Under the pieces are notes generated by a model, which was not told the origin of the DNA, made no database searches, and worked only from the letters and a program-made list of their open reading frames with translations. The position numbers and the translations under genes were made by a program. This document shows, one piece after another, positions 42,714 through 51,882 of a stretch of 64,000 nt of DNA (the first letter of the stretch is position 1; every line of letters begins with the position of its first letter). The stretch is from contig NZ_SSYB01000008.1 in NCBI RefSeq assembly GCF_004917075.1, positions 56,391 through 120,390 of the forward strand. The letters run 5' to 3'. Origin of the DNA: Geomonas edaphica. GTDB taxonomy: Bacteria; Desulfobacterota; Desulfuromonadia; Geobacterales; Geobacteraceae.

Positions 42714-43631
42714 CTAGGCCTCCAGCCAGGAAAGCTCCGGCAGGGCGATGTTGAAGGGGGCGTTGAAGGCCTGCGGGGTGAACTCGATCAGGGTGTAGCA
42801 GTCCGGACGCTTCAGAAGCTCCATGACCAGCTTGTGGTTCAGGTCGTGTCCGGACTTGGACGCCTTCACGTGGCCGATCAGGCGGTGACCGGCGAGCGAC
42901 ATGTCGCCTACGGAGTCAAGGATCTTGTGGCGCACGAACTCGTCCTGGAACCTGAGCCCCTCGGGGTTCAGCACCCCCTGGTCGCCGATGACGATGGCGT
43001 TGTCCAGCGAGCCGCCGAGCGCCAGGCCGTGTGCCTTCATCATCTCGACTTCGGCCAGGAAGCAGAAGGTGCGCGCGGAGGCGAACTCGTCGGCGAAGTT
43101 GCTCTGGGTGAACTCAAGCGAACGGGCCTGGCTCTTTACCGCCGGGTGCGGGAAGTGCAGGTCGAAGGAGATCTTGTAATGGCGCGAAGGGATGATGGAC
43201 GCCTTCTTGTCCCCCTCGGTGATGGAAACCGGCTTCTTGACCACCAGGTACTTGCGTGCCTTCTTCGACTCCTTGATGCCGGCCTTGGCGATAGCGGCCA
43301 CGAAGGGGGCGGCGGAGCCGTCCATGATGGGAACCTCCGGGCCGTTGATGTCGATGTGGGCGTTGTCGATGCCGCAGCCGTAGAGAGCCGCCATGAGGTG
43401 TTCGATGGTGGAGACGGTCGTCTCGCCGTTGCCGATGGTGGTGTTCAGCTTCGTGTTCACGACGTTCATCGCGTGTGCTTCTATGGAAACTGCCGGGGTG
43501 AGGTCAACCCTGTGGAAGACGATGCCGGTGCCGGGATCTGCCGGACGCAGCGTGATGGTGATCGTCTTGCCGGTGTGCAGGCCGATGCCGCTGAAGGTTA
43601 CCTTGTTCCCTAAAGTCTGTTGGAATATCAT
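42714..43631 (-). CDS. lpxC: UDP-3-O-acyl-N-acetylglucosamine deacetylase
   Basis: This 305-residue zinc enzyme carries out the committed step of lipid A synthesis. Zinc-ligand histidines are in TIEHLMAALYGCG and in the later HKILDSVGD region, and the catalytic His is in SGHDLNHK. MIFQQTLGNKVTFSGIGLHTGK is the usual start, with AGGAGC before ATG 43631. It is separate from the lpt genes at 6-8 kb, and from the fts/mur cluster it often follows elsewhere. Confidence 0.96.
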   Translation of the reverse strand: MIFQQTLGNKVTFSGIGLHTGKTITITLRPADPGTGIVFHRVDLTPAVSIEAHAMNVVNTKLNTTIGNGETTVSTIEHLMAALYGCGIDNAHIDINGPEVPIMDGSAAPFVAAIAKAGIKESKKARKYLVVKKPVSITEGDKKASIIPSRHYKISFDLHFPHPAVKSQARSLEFTQSNFADEFASARTFCFLAEVEMMKAHGLALGGSLDNAIVIGDQGVLNPEGLRFQDEFVRHKILDSVGDMSLAGHRLIGHVKASKSGHDLNHKLVMELLKRPDCYTLIEFTPQAFNAPFNIALPELSWLEA

Positions 43632-43823
43632 CTGCTTGCTCCTGATAATCAGTATGCTTACCATCAAGCAAGTTGTGCGCCAAATCGGCCGCCGCGCTTC
43701 TCATTGGAAAAAAGCACGCTGCTACGCTCTTGTAGACGGGATCGTTTCGAGGAGGGGGAGGGAAAACGGGTGTGGTAAAAATGCGCCTGTGGTGTCAGCG
43801 CAACGAGCGGTGTGGCTTTTTTG

Positions 43824-45509
43824 CTACAGTCTGCCGGAGCGGAGGATGGCGATCATCCACCAGATGCCGACCAGGCCGGCGCAGGTGTAGCCGAAGAAGG
43901 CGAAGGCGGGGAGTCCCCAGAGCATGGGGCCGCGGTTTCCCTGCATGGCGATGGACGAGCCGATCAGCAGGGCGGCGATGATGAGGGAGAGGCAGAGCCG
44001 GTTCGCCGAGCGGTCCAGCTCCTTGGAGAAGCGGTCCAGGCCGCGGTGCTCCAGGTCGATGCGGAACTTGTTGCGGTTTACCTTGTTTAGGATCTCCTTC
44101 ACGTCGCGCGGCAGGTTGCGGGCGAGGGTGAGGTACCCCTCGATCCCCTGCTCCATCTCGTGGAAGAGGCGCCCCGGGGAGCGCTGCCGGCGGAACTCGC
44201 GCTCCAGGAAGGGGCGCAGGTGCCCCACCATGTCGAAGTCCGGGTCAAGCCGGCGCCCCATCCCCTCGACCACCACCAGCACCTTCACCAGCATGGTGAG
44301 GTCCGGGTGCACCTTGATGCGGTGCGTGGAGATCAGGTCGATGAACTCCATGAGCATGCGTCCGACCTCGATCTCCTTGAGCGGGATCTCGAAATAGCTG
44401 TCGATGAATTCGGCGAGCGCCTTCTTGAGCGCCTGCATGTTGACCGTCTCCGCGGCGTCGCCCGCCTCCACGATGACGTAGGCAAGCCCCTCGACGTCGC
44501 GGTTGATTACCGCCACGAGGACGTCGGTCAGGTAACGCTTCACGGCGGGGTCGAGCCTCCCCACCATCCCGAAATCGAGGAGGCAGATCACGTTGTCCTT
44601 CAGGATGAGGACGTTGCCGGGATGGGGATCGCCGTGGAAGAAGCCATGCTCGAGCACCATCTTCAGGAAGACCCTGGCGCCGCGTGCGGCGATCTCGCGG
44701 TGGTCGAGTCCCGCCTCCTCGATGGCCAGGGTGTCGCTCACCTTGATCCCTTCCACGTACTCGGTGGTGAGCACCCCTTTCGAAGTCGCCTCCCAGTAGA
44801 CCTTCGGGAAGTAGAGTGTCGCGTCCCCCTTGAAGTTGTCCCGGATCTTCTCGATGGCGTGCCCCTCGCGGGTGAGGTCCAGCTCACGCCTGATGGTGTA
44901 GGAAAACTCGCGCACCACCCCGACCGGGTCGTAGATGTCGCTGCGGGCCATGTGGCGCTCCAAAAGAAGGGCCACCCCCATGAGGATGTCGATGTCGGTT
45001 TCCACCGCCTCGACCACGCCCGGGCGCCGTACCTTTACTACCACGTCCTCGCCGGTGACGAGCGTGGCGCGGTGCACCTGGGCGATGGAGGCCCCCGCGA
45101 TCGCCTCCGGCTCCACGTATAGGAAACGCTGCTCGAGCGGGACACCAAGCTCGTGCTCGATCTGCTCTTTGATCTCCTCGAAGGGGATGCACGGGATCTT
45201 GTCCTGCAGGTGGGTGAGCTCCTGGACGAAGGAGGCCGGGATGATGTCGGCGCGGGTGGAGAGGAGCTGCCCCAACTTGATGAAAGTGGTGCCAAGCTCC
45301 TCGAGGGCCAGACGCAGGCGCTCCGGCGCCGACAGGTGGGCCGCCTTCGGGGGGCGCCGCCTGAGGACCCGGCGTGAGAAATCCACCACCTGCCCGAGGT
45401 TCAGGTACTCGAGCAGGTGCCCGAGCCCGTACCCCCCGATGACGGTGATGATCTGGCGGTAGCGCCTGATGCTCCTGACGTTGCGGTTTATGTTTACTAT
45501 CCTAAACAC
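43824..45509 (-). CDS. ubiB: UbiB/ABC1-family atypical kinase-like protein
   Basis: This 561-residue protein has the family KxGQ motif (TFIKLGQLLSTR), an AQVHRATL segment, the ATP/Mg motif HGDPHPGNVLI with LLDFGMVGR, and two C-terminal membrane helices (about 505-525 and 530-555). UbiB proteins support quinone synthesis by helping extract lipid intermediates; here the quinone is probably menaquinone. It overlaps the upstream coiled-coil gene by 13 bases. Confidence 0.9.
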   Translation of the reverse strand: MFRIVNINRNVRSIRRYRQIITVIGGYGLGHLLEYLNLGQVVDFSRRVLRRRPPKAAHLSAPERLRLALEELGTTFIKLGQLLSTRADIIPASFVQELTHLQDKIPCIPFEEIKEQIEHELGVPLEQRFLYVEPEAIAGASIAQVHRATLVTGEDVVVKVRRPGVVEAVETDIDILMGVALLLERHMARSDIYDPVGVVREFSYTIRRELDLTREGHAIEKIRDNFKGDATLYFPKVYWEATSKGVLTTEYVEGIKVSDTLAIEEAGLDHREIAARGARVFLKMVLEHGFFHGDPHPGNVLILKDNVICLLDFGMVGRLDPAVKRYLTDVLVAVINRDVEGLAYVIVEAGDAAETVNMQALKKALAEFIDSYFEIPLKEIEVGRMLMEFIDLISTHRIKVHPDLTMLVKVLVVVEGMGRRLDPDFDMVGHLRPFLEREFRRQRSPGRLFHEMEQGIEGYLTLARNLPRDVKEILNKVNRNKFRIDLEHRGLDRFSKELDRSANRLCLSLIIAALLIGSSIAMQGNRGPMLWGLPAFAFFGYTCAGLVGIWWMIAILRSGRL

Positions 45510-45829
45510 TCATCCTCCGGCTGCGAGTTGACGCCCTCGGCCTGCAGCGCCTCGAGCGTCTTCACGCGCCGTTCCAGCTTTTCGAACTCCTCCCGCGACA
45601 CCATACCCATCCGGTCCAGCGCCTTCTTCACTTCGGTCTCGGCCATCTCGGCGCTCTTTTGTTGCCCGGTGCGCGCCATCTCCTGGATCCGCTCAAGGAA
45701 CGCCCGCCCTTCCTCCTCGCTGATCTTGTAGCGCGACTTCATCTCCTGGATCATCTCCTCGCCCTTTTTCTGGGTGATCGCCGCCGCACCGAGAGCCGTC
45801 AGCACTGCCTTCTCGAACAGTTCGAACAT
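45497..45829 (-). CDS. Small coiled-coil phasin/UbiK-like accessory protein
   Basis: This 110-residue helical protein (FELFEKAVLTALGAAAITQKK at the start) has a C-terminal coiled coil VSREEFEKLERRVKTLEAL, the pattern shared by phasin-like proteins and UbiK/BMFP. It begins after GGAGGGGTACC and overlaps ubiB, so the two are made together. This supports a role as a UbiB partner or membrane-associated scaffold rather than a polyhydroxyalkanoate granule protein, though the latter is not excluded. Confidence 0.7.
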   Translation of the reverse strand: MFELFEKAVLTALGAAAITQKKGEEMIQEMKSRYKISEEEGRAFLERIQEMARTGQQKSAEMAETEVKKALDRMGMVSREEFEKLERRVKTLEALQAEGVNSQPEDECLG

Positions 45830-45923
45830 GGTACCCCTCCTCTGGCATCTGTAGTGGATCGCCTTACTCATAGGCGCCAATTAATGATACCGGCGGGGCC
45901 TCCATTGTCAAACTTGCACGTCC

Positions 45924-45952
45924 TTGACATCACTATGTTTCTCGCGGATACT
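45924..45952 (+). promoter_or_regulatory. Promoter of the GspE/PilB-like gene
   Basis: TTGACA (45924-45929), a 17-base spacer and GATACT (45947-45952), 31 bases before the start at 45984. Confidence 0.65.
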
Positions 45953-45983
45953 CGCAGGCTTATTCCCATTAGAAGGTGGAGCT

Positions 45984-47771
45984 ATGCAGAAAAAGAAAGC
46001 GGTGACCATAAAGAACGTGGCGCTTATCCTCCTGCAGCGGGAGCTGATCAGCCACGAGCAGTTCGACGAGCTCATGCAGAAGGGGGAGGCGCAGGCGAGT
46101 CGGCTGGCCGGGGCGCAGCAGGCGGGGTATTCGCGCAGGCTGCAGCAGGGGCCGGAGAAGCCGTCTCCCGCCGAGGTCATCGCGTCGCTCAACCTGGAGG
46201 TCCCCGGCTCCGGCGGCAGGCTCCTTACCGAGGACGCCATCACCGAGGTGCTGGCCGCCGCGGTAGGGATGCCGTACATGAAGATCAACCCGATGAAGCT
46301 CGACCTGGACGTGGTGACGGCGCACATCTCGCGACCCTTCGCCCTGCGGCACATGATCGTCCCGGTGGGGAGTGCCGACGGCGTGGTGACCCTCGCCGTC
46401 GCGGACCCCTTCAACGACGAGGTGATCGAGGAGCTTAGGAGTATTAAGCGGCTGGAGTTTCGCCGCGTGCTCGCCTCGCGTAACGACATCCTGAAGATCC
46501 TGAGGGAGTTCTTCGGTTTCAGGGCGTCGGTGCAGGCCGCCGAGAGCGAGGTCGCCGCCTCCGTCGATCTCGGCAATCTCGAGCAGTTCGTGCGCCTGAA
46601 AAGCGGGCACGAGATCGAGGGGACGGACCGCAACATCATCTCGGCGGTCGATTTCCTGCTGCAGTACGCCTTCGACCAGAGGGCGAGCGACATCCATATC
46701 GAGCCCAAGCGGGAGAAGTCCCTGGTGCGCCTGCGGGTGGACGGGGTGCTGCACAACGTGCACGTGGTCCCGAAGCAGTTGCATCCCCCGATCGTCTCCC
46801 GGATCAAGATGCTCTCCCGCATGGATCTGGCCGAGAAGAGGCGCCCGCAGGACGGCAGGATCAAGACGAGCCATGACGGCCGCGAGGTCGAACTGCGCGT
46901 CTCGACGCTTCCGGTAGCCTTCGGGGAGAAGGTGGTGATCAGGATATTCGACCCCGACGTCCTGATGCAGGAACTGGACACCATCGGCTTCTACCCGAGG
47001 GAGTACCAGCTCTACAGCTCTTTTTTGCGCCGACCAAACGGCATCATCCTCGTCACCGGTCCCACCGGCAGCGGCAAGACAACGACGCTCTACTCGTCGC
47101 TTAGGACGCTCTCCTCGCCGGAGGTGAACATCGTGACCGTCGAGGACCCGATCGAGATGGTGATGGAGGAGTTCAACCAGGTAGGCGTGCAGTCAGGGAT
47201 CGGGGTGACCTTCGACAAGGTGCTGAGAAACGTGCTGAGGCAGGACCCGGACATCATCATGATCGGCGAGATAAGGGACAAGGAGACGGCGGAGAACGCG
47301 GTGCAGGCGGCGCTCACCGGGCACCTGGTGCTCTCCACGCTGCACACGAACGACGCCGCGTCTTCGGTGACGCGCCTTTTGGATCTCGGCGTTCCCTCCT
47401 TTTTGATCTCCTCCACCGTGGTGGGCATCATCGCGCAGCGGCTTTTGCGGAAGATCTGCCCCGCCTGCAGGAAGGAGCGTCACCTGAGCGCGGAGGAGGC
47501 CGAGTACCTGGGGCTCAAGCGCACCCCCGCGGTCTGGGCGGGCGAGGGGTGTCCTGAGTGCCGCGGCACCGGCTACAAGGGAAGGACCGGGATCTTCGAG
47601 GTGCTCGACGTGAACGAGTCGATCAAGGCTGTGATCACCGAGCGGATGGACCTGGGCGAGCTGCAGGGGGCCGCCCACAAAGACGGCCTGGTGACCCTGC
47701 GGGAGCTTGCCGTGAGGAAGATGCTGGAGGGGATCACCACCTACGAAGAGGTCATCGCGGTGACCGGGTAG
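45984..47771 (+). CDS. GspE/PilB-family secretion or pilus ATPase
   Basis: This 595-residue protein has an N-terminal MshEN/GspE_N-type domain (about 60-200), then the ATPase. Its motifs are ASDIHIEPKRE, Walker A GPTGSGKTTTLYSSL (about residues 355-370), Asp box IVTVEDPIEMVM, Walker B PDIIMIGEIRDKETA, His box TGHLVLSTLHTNDA, and a zinc tetracysteine CPAC/CPEC (about 490-527). It energises type IV pilus or type II secretion assembly. No other pil or gsp gene is in the window, so which machine it serves is open. ATG 45984 follows GAAGGTGGA. Confidence 0.9.
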   Translation: MQKKKAVTIKNVALILLQRELISHEQFDELMQKGEAQASRLAGAQQAGYSRRLQQGPEKPSPAEVIASLNLEVPGSGGRLLTEDAITEVLAAAVGMPYMKINPMKLDLDVVTAHISRPFALRHMIVPVGSADGVVTLAVADPFNDEVIEELRSIKRLEFRRVLASRNDILKILREFFGFRASVQAAESEVAASVDLGNLEQFVRLKSGHEIEGTDRNIISAVDFLLQYAFDQRASDIHIEPKREKSLVRLRVDGVLHNVHVVPKQLHPPIVSRIKMLSRMDLAEKRRPQDGRIKTSHDGREVELRVSTLPVAFGEKVVIRIFDPDVLMQELDTIGFYPREYQLYSSFLRRPNGIILVTGPTGSGKTTTLYSSLRTLSSPEVNIVTVEDPIEMVMEEFNQVGVQSGIGVTFDKVLRNVLRQDPDIIMIGEIRDKETAENAVQAALTGHLVLSTLHTNDAASSVTRLLDLGVPSFLISSTVVGIIAQRLLRKICPACRKERHLSAEEAEYLGLKRTPAVWAGEGCPECRGTGYKGRTGIFEVLDVNESIKAVITERMDLGELQGAAHKDGLVTLRELAVRKMLEGITTYEEVIAVTG

Positions 47772-47797
47772 GGCCGACCACTGACCAGGCTGGCCGC

Positions 47798-47813
47798 GTC
47801 GGACCAGTCGGAC
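47798..47813. repeat. Dispersed 9-mer element GTCGGACCAGTCGGAC
   Basis: These 16 bases are the reverse complement of GTCCGACTGGTCCGAC, found in tandem at 56972-57016 and in part at 55848-55862. It lies between the GspE-like gene and msrA. Confidence 0.7.
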
Positions 47814-47842
47814 GCGGTGCCGCTGGCGCCAAAGGAGAAACC

Positions 47843-48385
47843 ATGAACAACAGCCTCACCCAGACCGCCATCTTTGCCGGCGGTTGCTTTTGGTGCATGG
47901 AGCCGGTCTTCGACAGCATCCCCGGCGTCCTCTCGGTGATGCCCGGCTACAGCGGCGGCTTTCTGCCCGACCCCAGCTACCAGCAGGTCTGCGAGGGTGA
48001 AACGGGCCACCTCGAGGCGGTGGAGATCGTCTTCGATCCCTCGCAGGTGAGTTACCGGGAGCTGCTGCTGGTCTTCTGGCGCAACATAGACCCCACCACG
48101 AAAAACAGGCAGTTCTGCGACTACGGCCCCCAGTACCAGACCGCGGTCTTTTACCTAAACGAGGAACAGCGACGGGAAGCCGAGGAATCGCGCGACGAGG
48201 CGCAACGGATGAACCTTCTGGGGGCGTCGGTGCTGACGGAAATACGCCCGGCGTCGGAGTTCTACCCGGCCGAGGAGTACCACCAGCAGTACTACAAGAA
48301 GAACCCGTACCACTACCAGCGCTACCATGATGGATGCGGCCGCAACTGGCGCCTGAAGGAATTGTGGGGCGAAAAGAAGGGATAG
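47843..48385 (+). CDS. msrA: Peptide methionine sulfoxide reductase MsrA
   Basis: This 180-residue enzyme reduces the S-epimer of methionine sulfoxide. The catalytic motif is AGGCFWCMEP at the N-terminus. Y/E substrate residues are in GYSGG and GHLEAVEIVFDP, and YYKKNPYHYQRY follows late. ATG 47843 follows AAAGGAG. There is no signal peptide, so it acts in the cytosol. No msrB is adjacent. Confidence 0.95.
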   Translation: MNNSLTQTAIFAGGCFWCMEPVFDSIPGVLSVMPGYSGGFLPDPSYQQVCEGETGHLEAVEIVFDPSQVSYRELLLVFWRNIDPTTKNRQFCDYGPQYQTAVFYLNEEQRREAEESRDEAQRMNLLGASVLTEIRPASEFYPAEEYHQQYYKKNPYHYQRYHDGCGRNWRLKELWGEKKG

Positions 48386-48407
48386 GCGGGTAACCGCTCC
48401 CGGTGCG

Positions 48408-50546
48408 CTACCGGCGGCAGGCCACCTTTTCAAGCGTCTGCTGCAGGTCACTGCAGCGGTACGGTTTGACCACTGCAGCGCAGAAGCCGTACTCGGTGTA
48501 GCTCGCCATGACCGGGTCGTTCGAGTAGCCGCTCGATACGATCAATTTCGCTTTCGGGTCGAGTTCCAGAATCCGCTGCGCCGCCTCTTTTCCCCCCATC
48601 CCCGCAGGTATGGTCAGGTCCATGATGGCCGCCGCGAACACCTCTCCCCCCTCGAACGCTTCCCGATAGAGCCGCACCGCCTCTTCGCCCGTGCCGCAGG
48701 TCGCCACGCGATAACCGAGGTACTGCAGCATCTCCTGCGCCAGGGTCCTTATCGGCTCTTCGTCGTCCATCACCAGTACGCTTACCCCGCCCCCGCCGCG
48801 AGACAATGCGGGCTCCGCCTGCGCTTCCTGCTCCGGCGCGGCTTCCCCCGCCGAGGGGAGGTAGAAGGTGAGCGTGGTCCCCTCGCCCGGTGCGGAATCG
48901 ACCTCCACCTTGCCGCCGTGCCTGCTGACGATGGAGTGGACCGAGGCGAGCCCGAGGCCGCTCCCTCCGGGCTTCGTGCTGTAGTAGGGATCGAAGATCT
49001 GCTTCTGCTCCTGGTACGGGATGCCGCACCCCTCATCGGTGAAGGATACCTTCACGTACTCCCCCGCCGGCAGCATCACGGGGTTCTCTTCGGGTAGCGG
49101 GATATTTTCCGCCTGCACCGAAAGGACGCCCCCTCCGGGCATGGCCTGGCAGGCGTTGATGATCACGTTGCTGAAGGCCTGGTTTATCTGCCCCTCGTCC
49201 GCCTCGATGGCGTGCAGGTCGGCGGGGAGGTTCACTTTGGTCTGCACCTTGGTGCCGTGCAGCGCGAGGGAGAGAGATTCCTGCACCAGTTTTACGACCG
49301 AGACCACCTTCTTGATCGGCTGTCCCCCCTTGGAAAAAGTGAGGAGTTGGTGCGCGAGCTCGGCGGCGCGCTGCGACGCCTTCTCGGCGTTTTTGACCGG
49401 AGCCAGGGCAGGGTGGTTTCCCTCCAGCATCAGTTCCGCGAAGGATAGGTTGCCGAGGATCCCGGTGAGGATGTTGTTGAAGTCGTGTGCGATGCCGCCT
49501 GCCAGGACCCCCAGTGACTCGAGCTTCTGGGCCTTCAGGATCTCGCTTTGCATCGCTTCCCACTTGGTGATGTCGGTGAAGGTGAAAAGGATGCGGTGGT
49601 AAACCAGGCGGGTGTTGAGGATGACGTGCCGCAAGGTGCCGTCGATGCAGCTGATCTTCGCTTCGATGGGGGCGATGACGCCGCTCTCCAGGGTCTCGCC
49701 GATCCCGGCGCGCCAGGACCCGAGGATCTCGTCGCGGTAGGAGGGATCTGGAAGGGCCCGCTGCATGAGCTCCTCCAGGGTGGGGCGGTCGGCGGAGACG
49801 AAGCCGAGCCAGTCGCTCACGTAACCGTTCACGTACTCGATGACGCCCGCCTCGTTGGCCCACGCGACCCCCGCCGGCATCTCCTCCATGAGCACCTTGA
49901 GGGTCTCCTCGTTCTGTCTGAGCGCCTCCTCGATCTCTTTGCGCGCGGTGATGTCGCGCACCAGCACGATGATCCGGTCGATGCCGCCGATCTCGGCGCG
50001 GCGCAGGCTCACCTCGGACCAGAACAGGGAGCCGTCCTTTTTTCTGCTGCGCCACTCAAAGGTCTGCGCCGTCCCCTGGGCCGCGAGCTTCAACAGGCGC
50101 TGCGCCTCCTCTTCGGAGTAGGGGGGCTCACCGAGGCTCAGCTGCTGCAGCGTGAGGTTTAGGGCCTCCTCTTGCGTATAGCCGAACATGTCGCACATGG
50201 TCCGGTTCACGTCGACGAGGGCACCGGTCGCGGCGTCATGTATGAAGAGGGCGTCGTTGACGTTGTGGTAGATCGCCTGGAAGCGCGCCTCGCTCTGCTC
50301 CAGTTTCGTCATCGATTCGGCAAGGCGTCCGGTGAAGCGCCCGATCAACTGGTAGAGCAGGAACGAGGTGACCAGGATGAAGAGTAGCCCCTTGTAGACC
50401 TCGATCTTATCGGCGATGTGGCGGTCGGTGACCAGCCAGATCAGGGCATACCCGGAAAGGTAGATCCAGGCGCTGCCGAAAAGGGCATAGACCCCCACGA
50501 TCTTGTGGATCTCGCGTTGCTGGCTCTTCTTGATTGCTCCCCGCAT
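48408..50546 (-). CDS. Hybrid sensor histidine kinase (PAS-PAS-HisKA-HATPase-receiver)
   Basis: This 712-residue protein has two N-terminal membrane helices (about 18-40 and 50-68), PAS 1 (about 85-205, DALFIHDAATGALVDVN), PAS 2 (about 215-335), and HisKA with phospho-His in AGGIAHDFNNILTGILGN. HATPase follows (NVIINACQAMPGGG, FTDEGCGIP, GGSGLGLASV), and a C-terminal receiver (VLVMDDEEPIRTLA; Asp in AIMDLTIPAGMGG). The HDFNN form of the H-box and the trailing receiver are common in geobacterial hybrid kinases. No cognate output protein is adjacent. Confidence 0.92.
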   Translation of the reverse strand: MRGAIKKSQQREIHKIVGVYALFGSAWIYLSGYALIWLVTDRHIADKIEVYKGLLFILVTSFLLYQLIGRFTGRLAESMTKLEQSEARFQAIYHNVNDALFIHDAATGALVDVNRTMCDMFGYTQEEALNLTLQQLSLGEPPYSEEEAQRLLKLAAQGTAQTFEWRSRKKDGSLFWSEVSLRRAEIGGIDRIIVLVRDITARKEIEEALRQNEETLKVLMEEMPAGVAWANEAGVIEYVNGYVSDWLGFVSADRPTLEELMQRALPDPSYRDEILGSWRAGIGETLESGVIAPIEAKISCIDGTLRHVILNTRLVYHRILFTFTDITKWEAMQSEILKAQKLESLGVLAGGIAHDFNNILTGILGNLSFAELMLEGNHPALAPVKNAEKASQRAAELAHQLLTFSKGGQPIKKVVSVVKLVQESLSLALHGTKVQTKVNLPADLHAIEADEGQINQAFSNVIINACQAMPGGGVLSVQAENIPLPEENPVMLPAGEYVKVSFTDEGCGIPYQEQKQIFDPYYSTKPGGSGLGLASVHSIVSRHGGKVEVDSAPGEGTTLTFYLPSAGEAAPEQEAQAEPALSRGGGGVSVLVMDDEEPIRTLAQEMLQYLGYRVATCGTGEEAVRLYREAFEGGEVFAAAIMDLTIPAGMGGKEAAQRILELDPKAKLIVSSGYSNDPVMASYTEYGFCAAVVKPYRCSDLQQTLEKVACRR

Positions 50547-50607
50547 GCGTGCTCCCGCCGGAAGGCGTCTGGCTGCGGTGGCCGGAGGTGATCTCTGTTG
50601 TTTACTT

Positions 50608-51843
50608 CTAGGAAGCCAGCGAGACGACGACTATCCCCGATTCAGTCACCCGATACCCTTTGGCCTGGTCCTTCTCGTGATCGTAGCCGATCTCCGTCCC
50701 GTCCGGGATTACTACGTTCTTGTCGATGATGGCCCGCTTGATCTTCACGTGTCGCCCCACCGTCACGTTCTCGAAGAGGATGGAATCCTCCACGGTGCTG
50801 TAGCTGTTCACCTTACAGCGCGGCCCGAGGATGGTACGGGTCACCGTGGCGCCGCTCGTGATGCACCCGGCGCAGACGTAGGAGTCGATGTTGACGCCGC
50901 GTCTTCCTTCCTCGTCGAAAACGGTCTTTGCGGGGGGCAGGTTCCCCTGGTTGGTCAGGATCGGCCACTTGTAGTTGTACAGGTTAAGCTGTGGCGAGAC
51001 GTGGATCAGGTCCATGTTCGCCTCGTAATAAGACTCGATGGTCCCTACGTCCTTCCAGTACCCCTTCTCCTCGGCCTTCATGCCCGGAATGATGTTGTCG
51101 TTGAAGTTGTAGGCGAAGACCTTGTCACGGTTTTCCAGCATCATCGGGATGACGTGCTTGCCGAAATCAAGATCCTCGTGCCTCTTCTTCCCTTCCAGCA
51201 GTACCTCGATCAGCTTCTTAGTGGAGAAGATGTAGTTCCCCATGGAAGCGAAGCAGGTGTCGCGGCCGGGAATGCTCTCGGGCTGTTTCGGCTTTTCCTT
51301 GAAATCGGTGATCTTGTAGTCCTCGTCCACGGAGAAAACGCCGAACCGGCTGGCCTCCTGCACCGGCACCTCGAGTGCCGCAACGGTGAGATCGGCCCGG
51401 TTCCTGCGGTGGTAGTCGATCATCTGGCTTACGTCCATCTTGTAGATGTGATCTCCGCCGAAGATGGCGACGTAGTCGGCGTCGGAGGATTCAACGAAGC
51501 GCAGGTACTGCAGGATGGCGTCGGCGGTTCCCTTGAACCACTCCTCGTTTTCCGTGCTGGTCTCTGGCGATATGGCCACGAAAAACTCCCCGAGGCCGGT
51601 CCATTTACCCCACGATTCGCGAATGTGCTTGTTGAGCGAATAGGCGCGGTACTGGGTCAGGATGTAGACCTTCTTGATCCCCGAGTTGAAGAGGTTGCTC
51701 AGCACGAAGTCGATGATCTTGTATTTGCCGCCGAACATGACGCTCGGCTTGGCCCTTCTGATGGTGAGGGGGCTCAGCCTTTCCCCCTTGCCTCCGGCAA
51801 GCACCATGGCGATGGTGTTCCCGACATTACTCATGGCGTACAT
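50608..51843 (-). CDS. glgC: Glucose-1-phosphate adenylyltransferase
   Basis: This 411-residue nucleotidyltransferase has MVLAGGKGERLSPLT (nucleotide site), KPSVMFGGKYKIIDF, IFGGDHIYKMD and a C-terminal left-handed beta helix (GATVTRTILGPRCKV onward). It makes ADP-glucose for glycogen. Other glycogen genes are not in the window. It lies 39 bp downstream of the ChaN-like gene on the same strand. Confidence 0.94.
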   Translation of the reverse strand: MYAMSNVGNTIAMVLAGGKGERLSPLTIRRAKPSVMFGGKYKIIDFVLSNLFNSGIKKVYILTQYRAYSLNKHIRESWGKWTGLGEFFVAISPETSTENEEWFKGTADAILQYLRFVESSDADYVAIFGGDHIYKMDVSQMIDYHRRNRADLTVAALEVPVQEASRFGVFSVDEDYKITDFKEKPKQPESIPGRDTCFASMGNYIFSTKKLIEVLLEGKKRHEDLDFGKHVIPMMLENRDKVFAYNFNDNIIPGMKAEEKGYWKDVGTIESYYEANMDLIHVSPQLNLYNYKWPILTNQGNLPPAKTVFDEEGRRGVNIDSYVCAGCITSGATVTRTILGPRCKVNSYSTVEDSILFENVTVGRHVKIKRAIIDKNVVIPDGTEIGYDHEKDQAKGYRVTESGIVVVSLAS

Positions 51844-51882
51844 GACATATCCTCCTGGATGCTTTTGCGATTACATGCCGGG

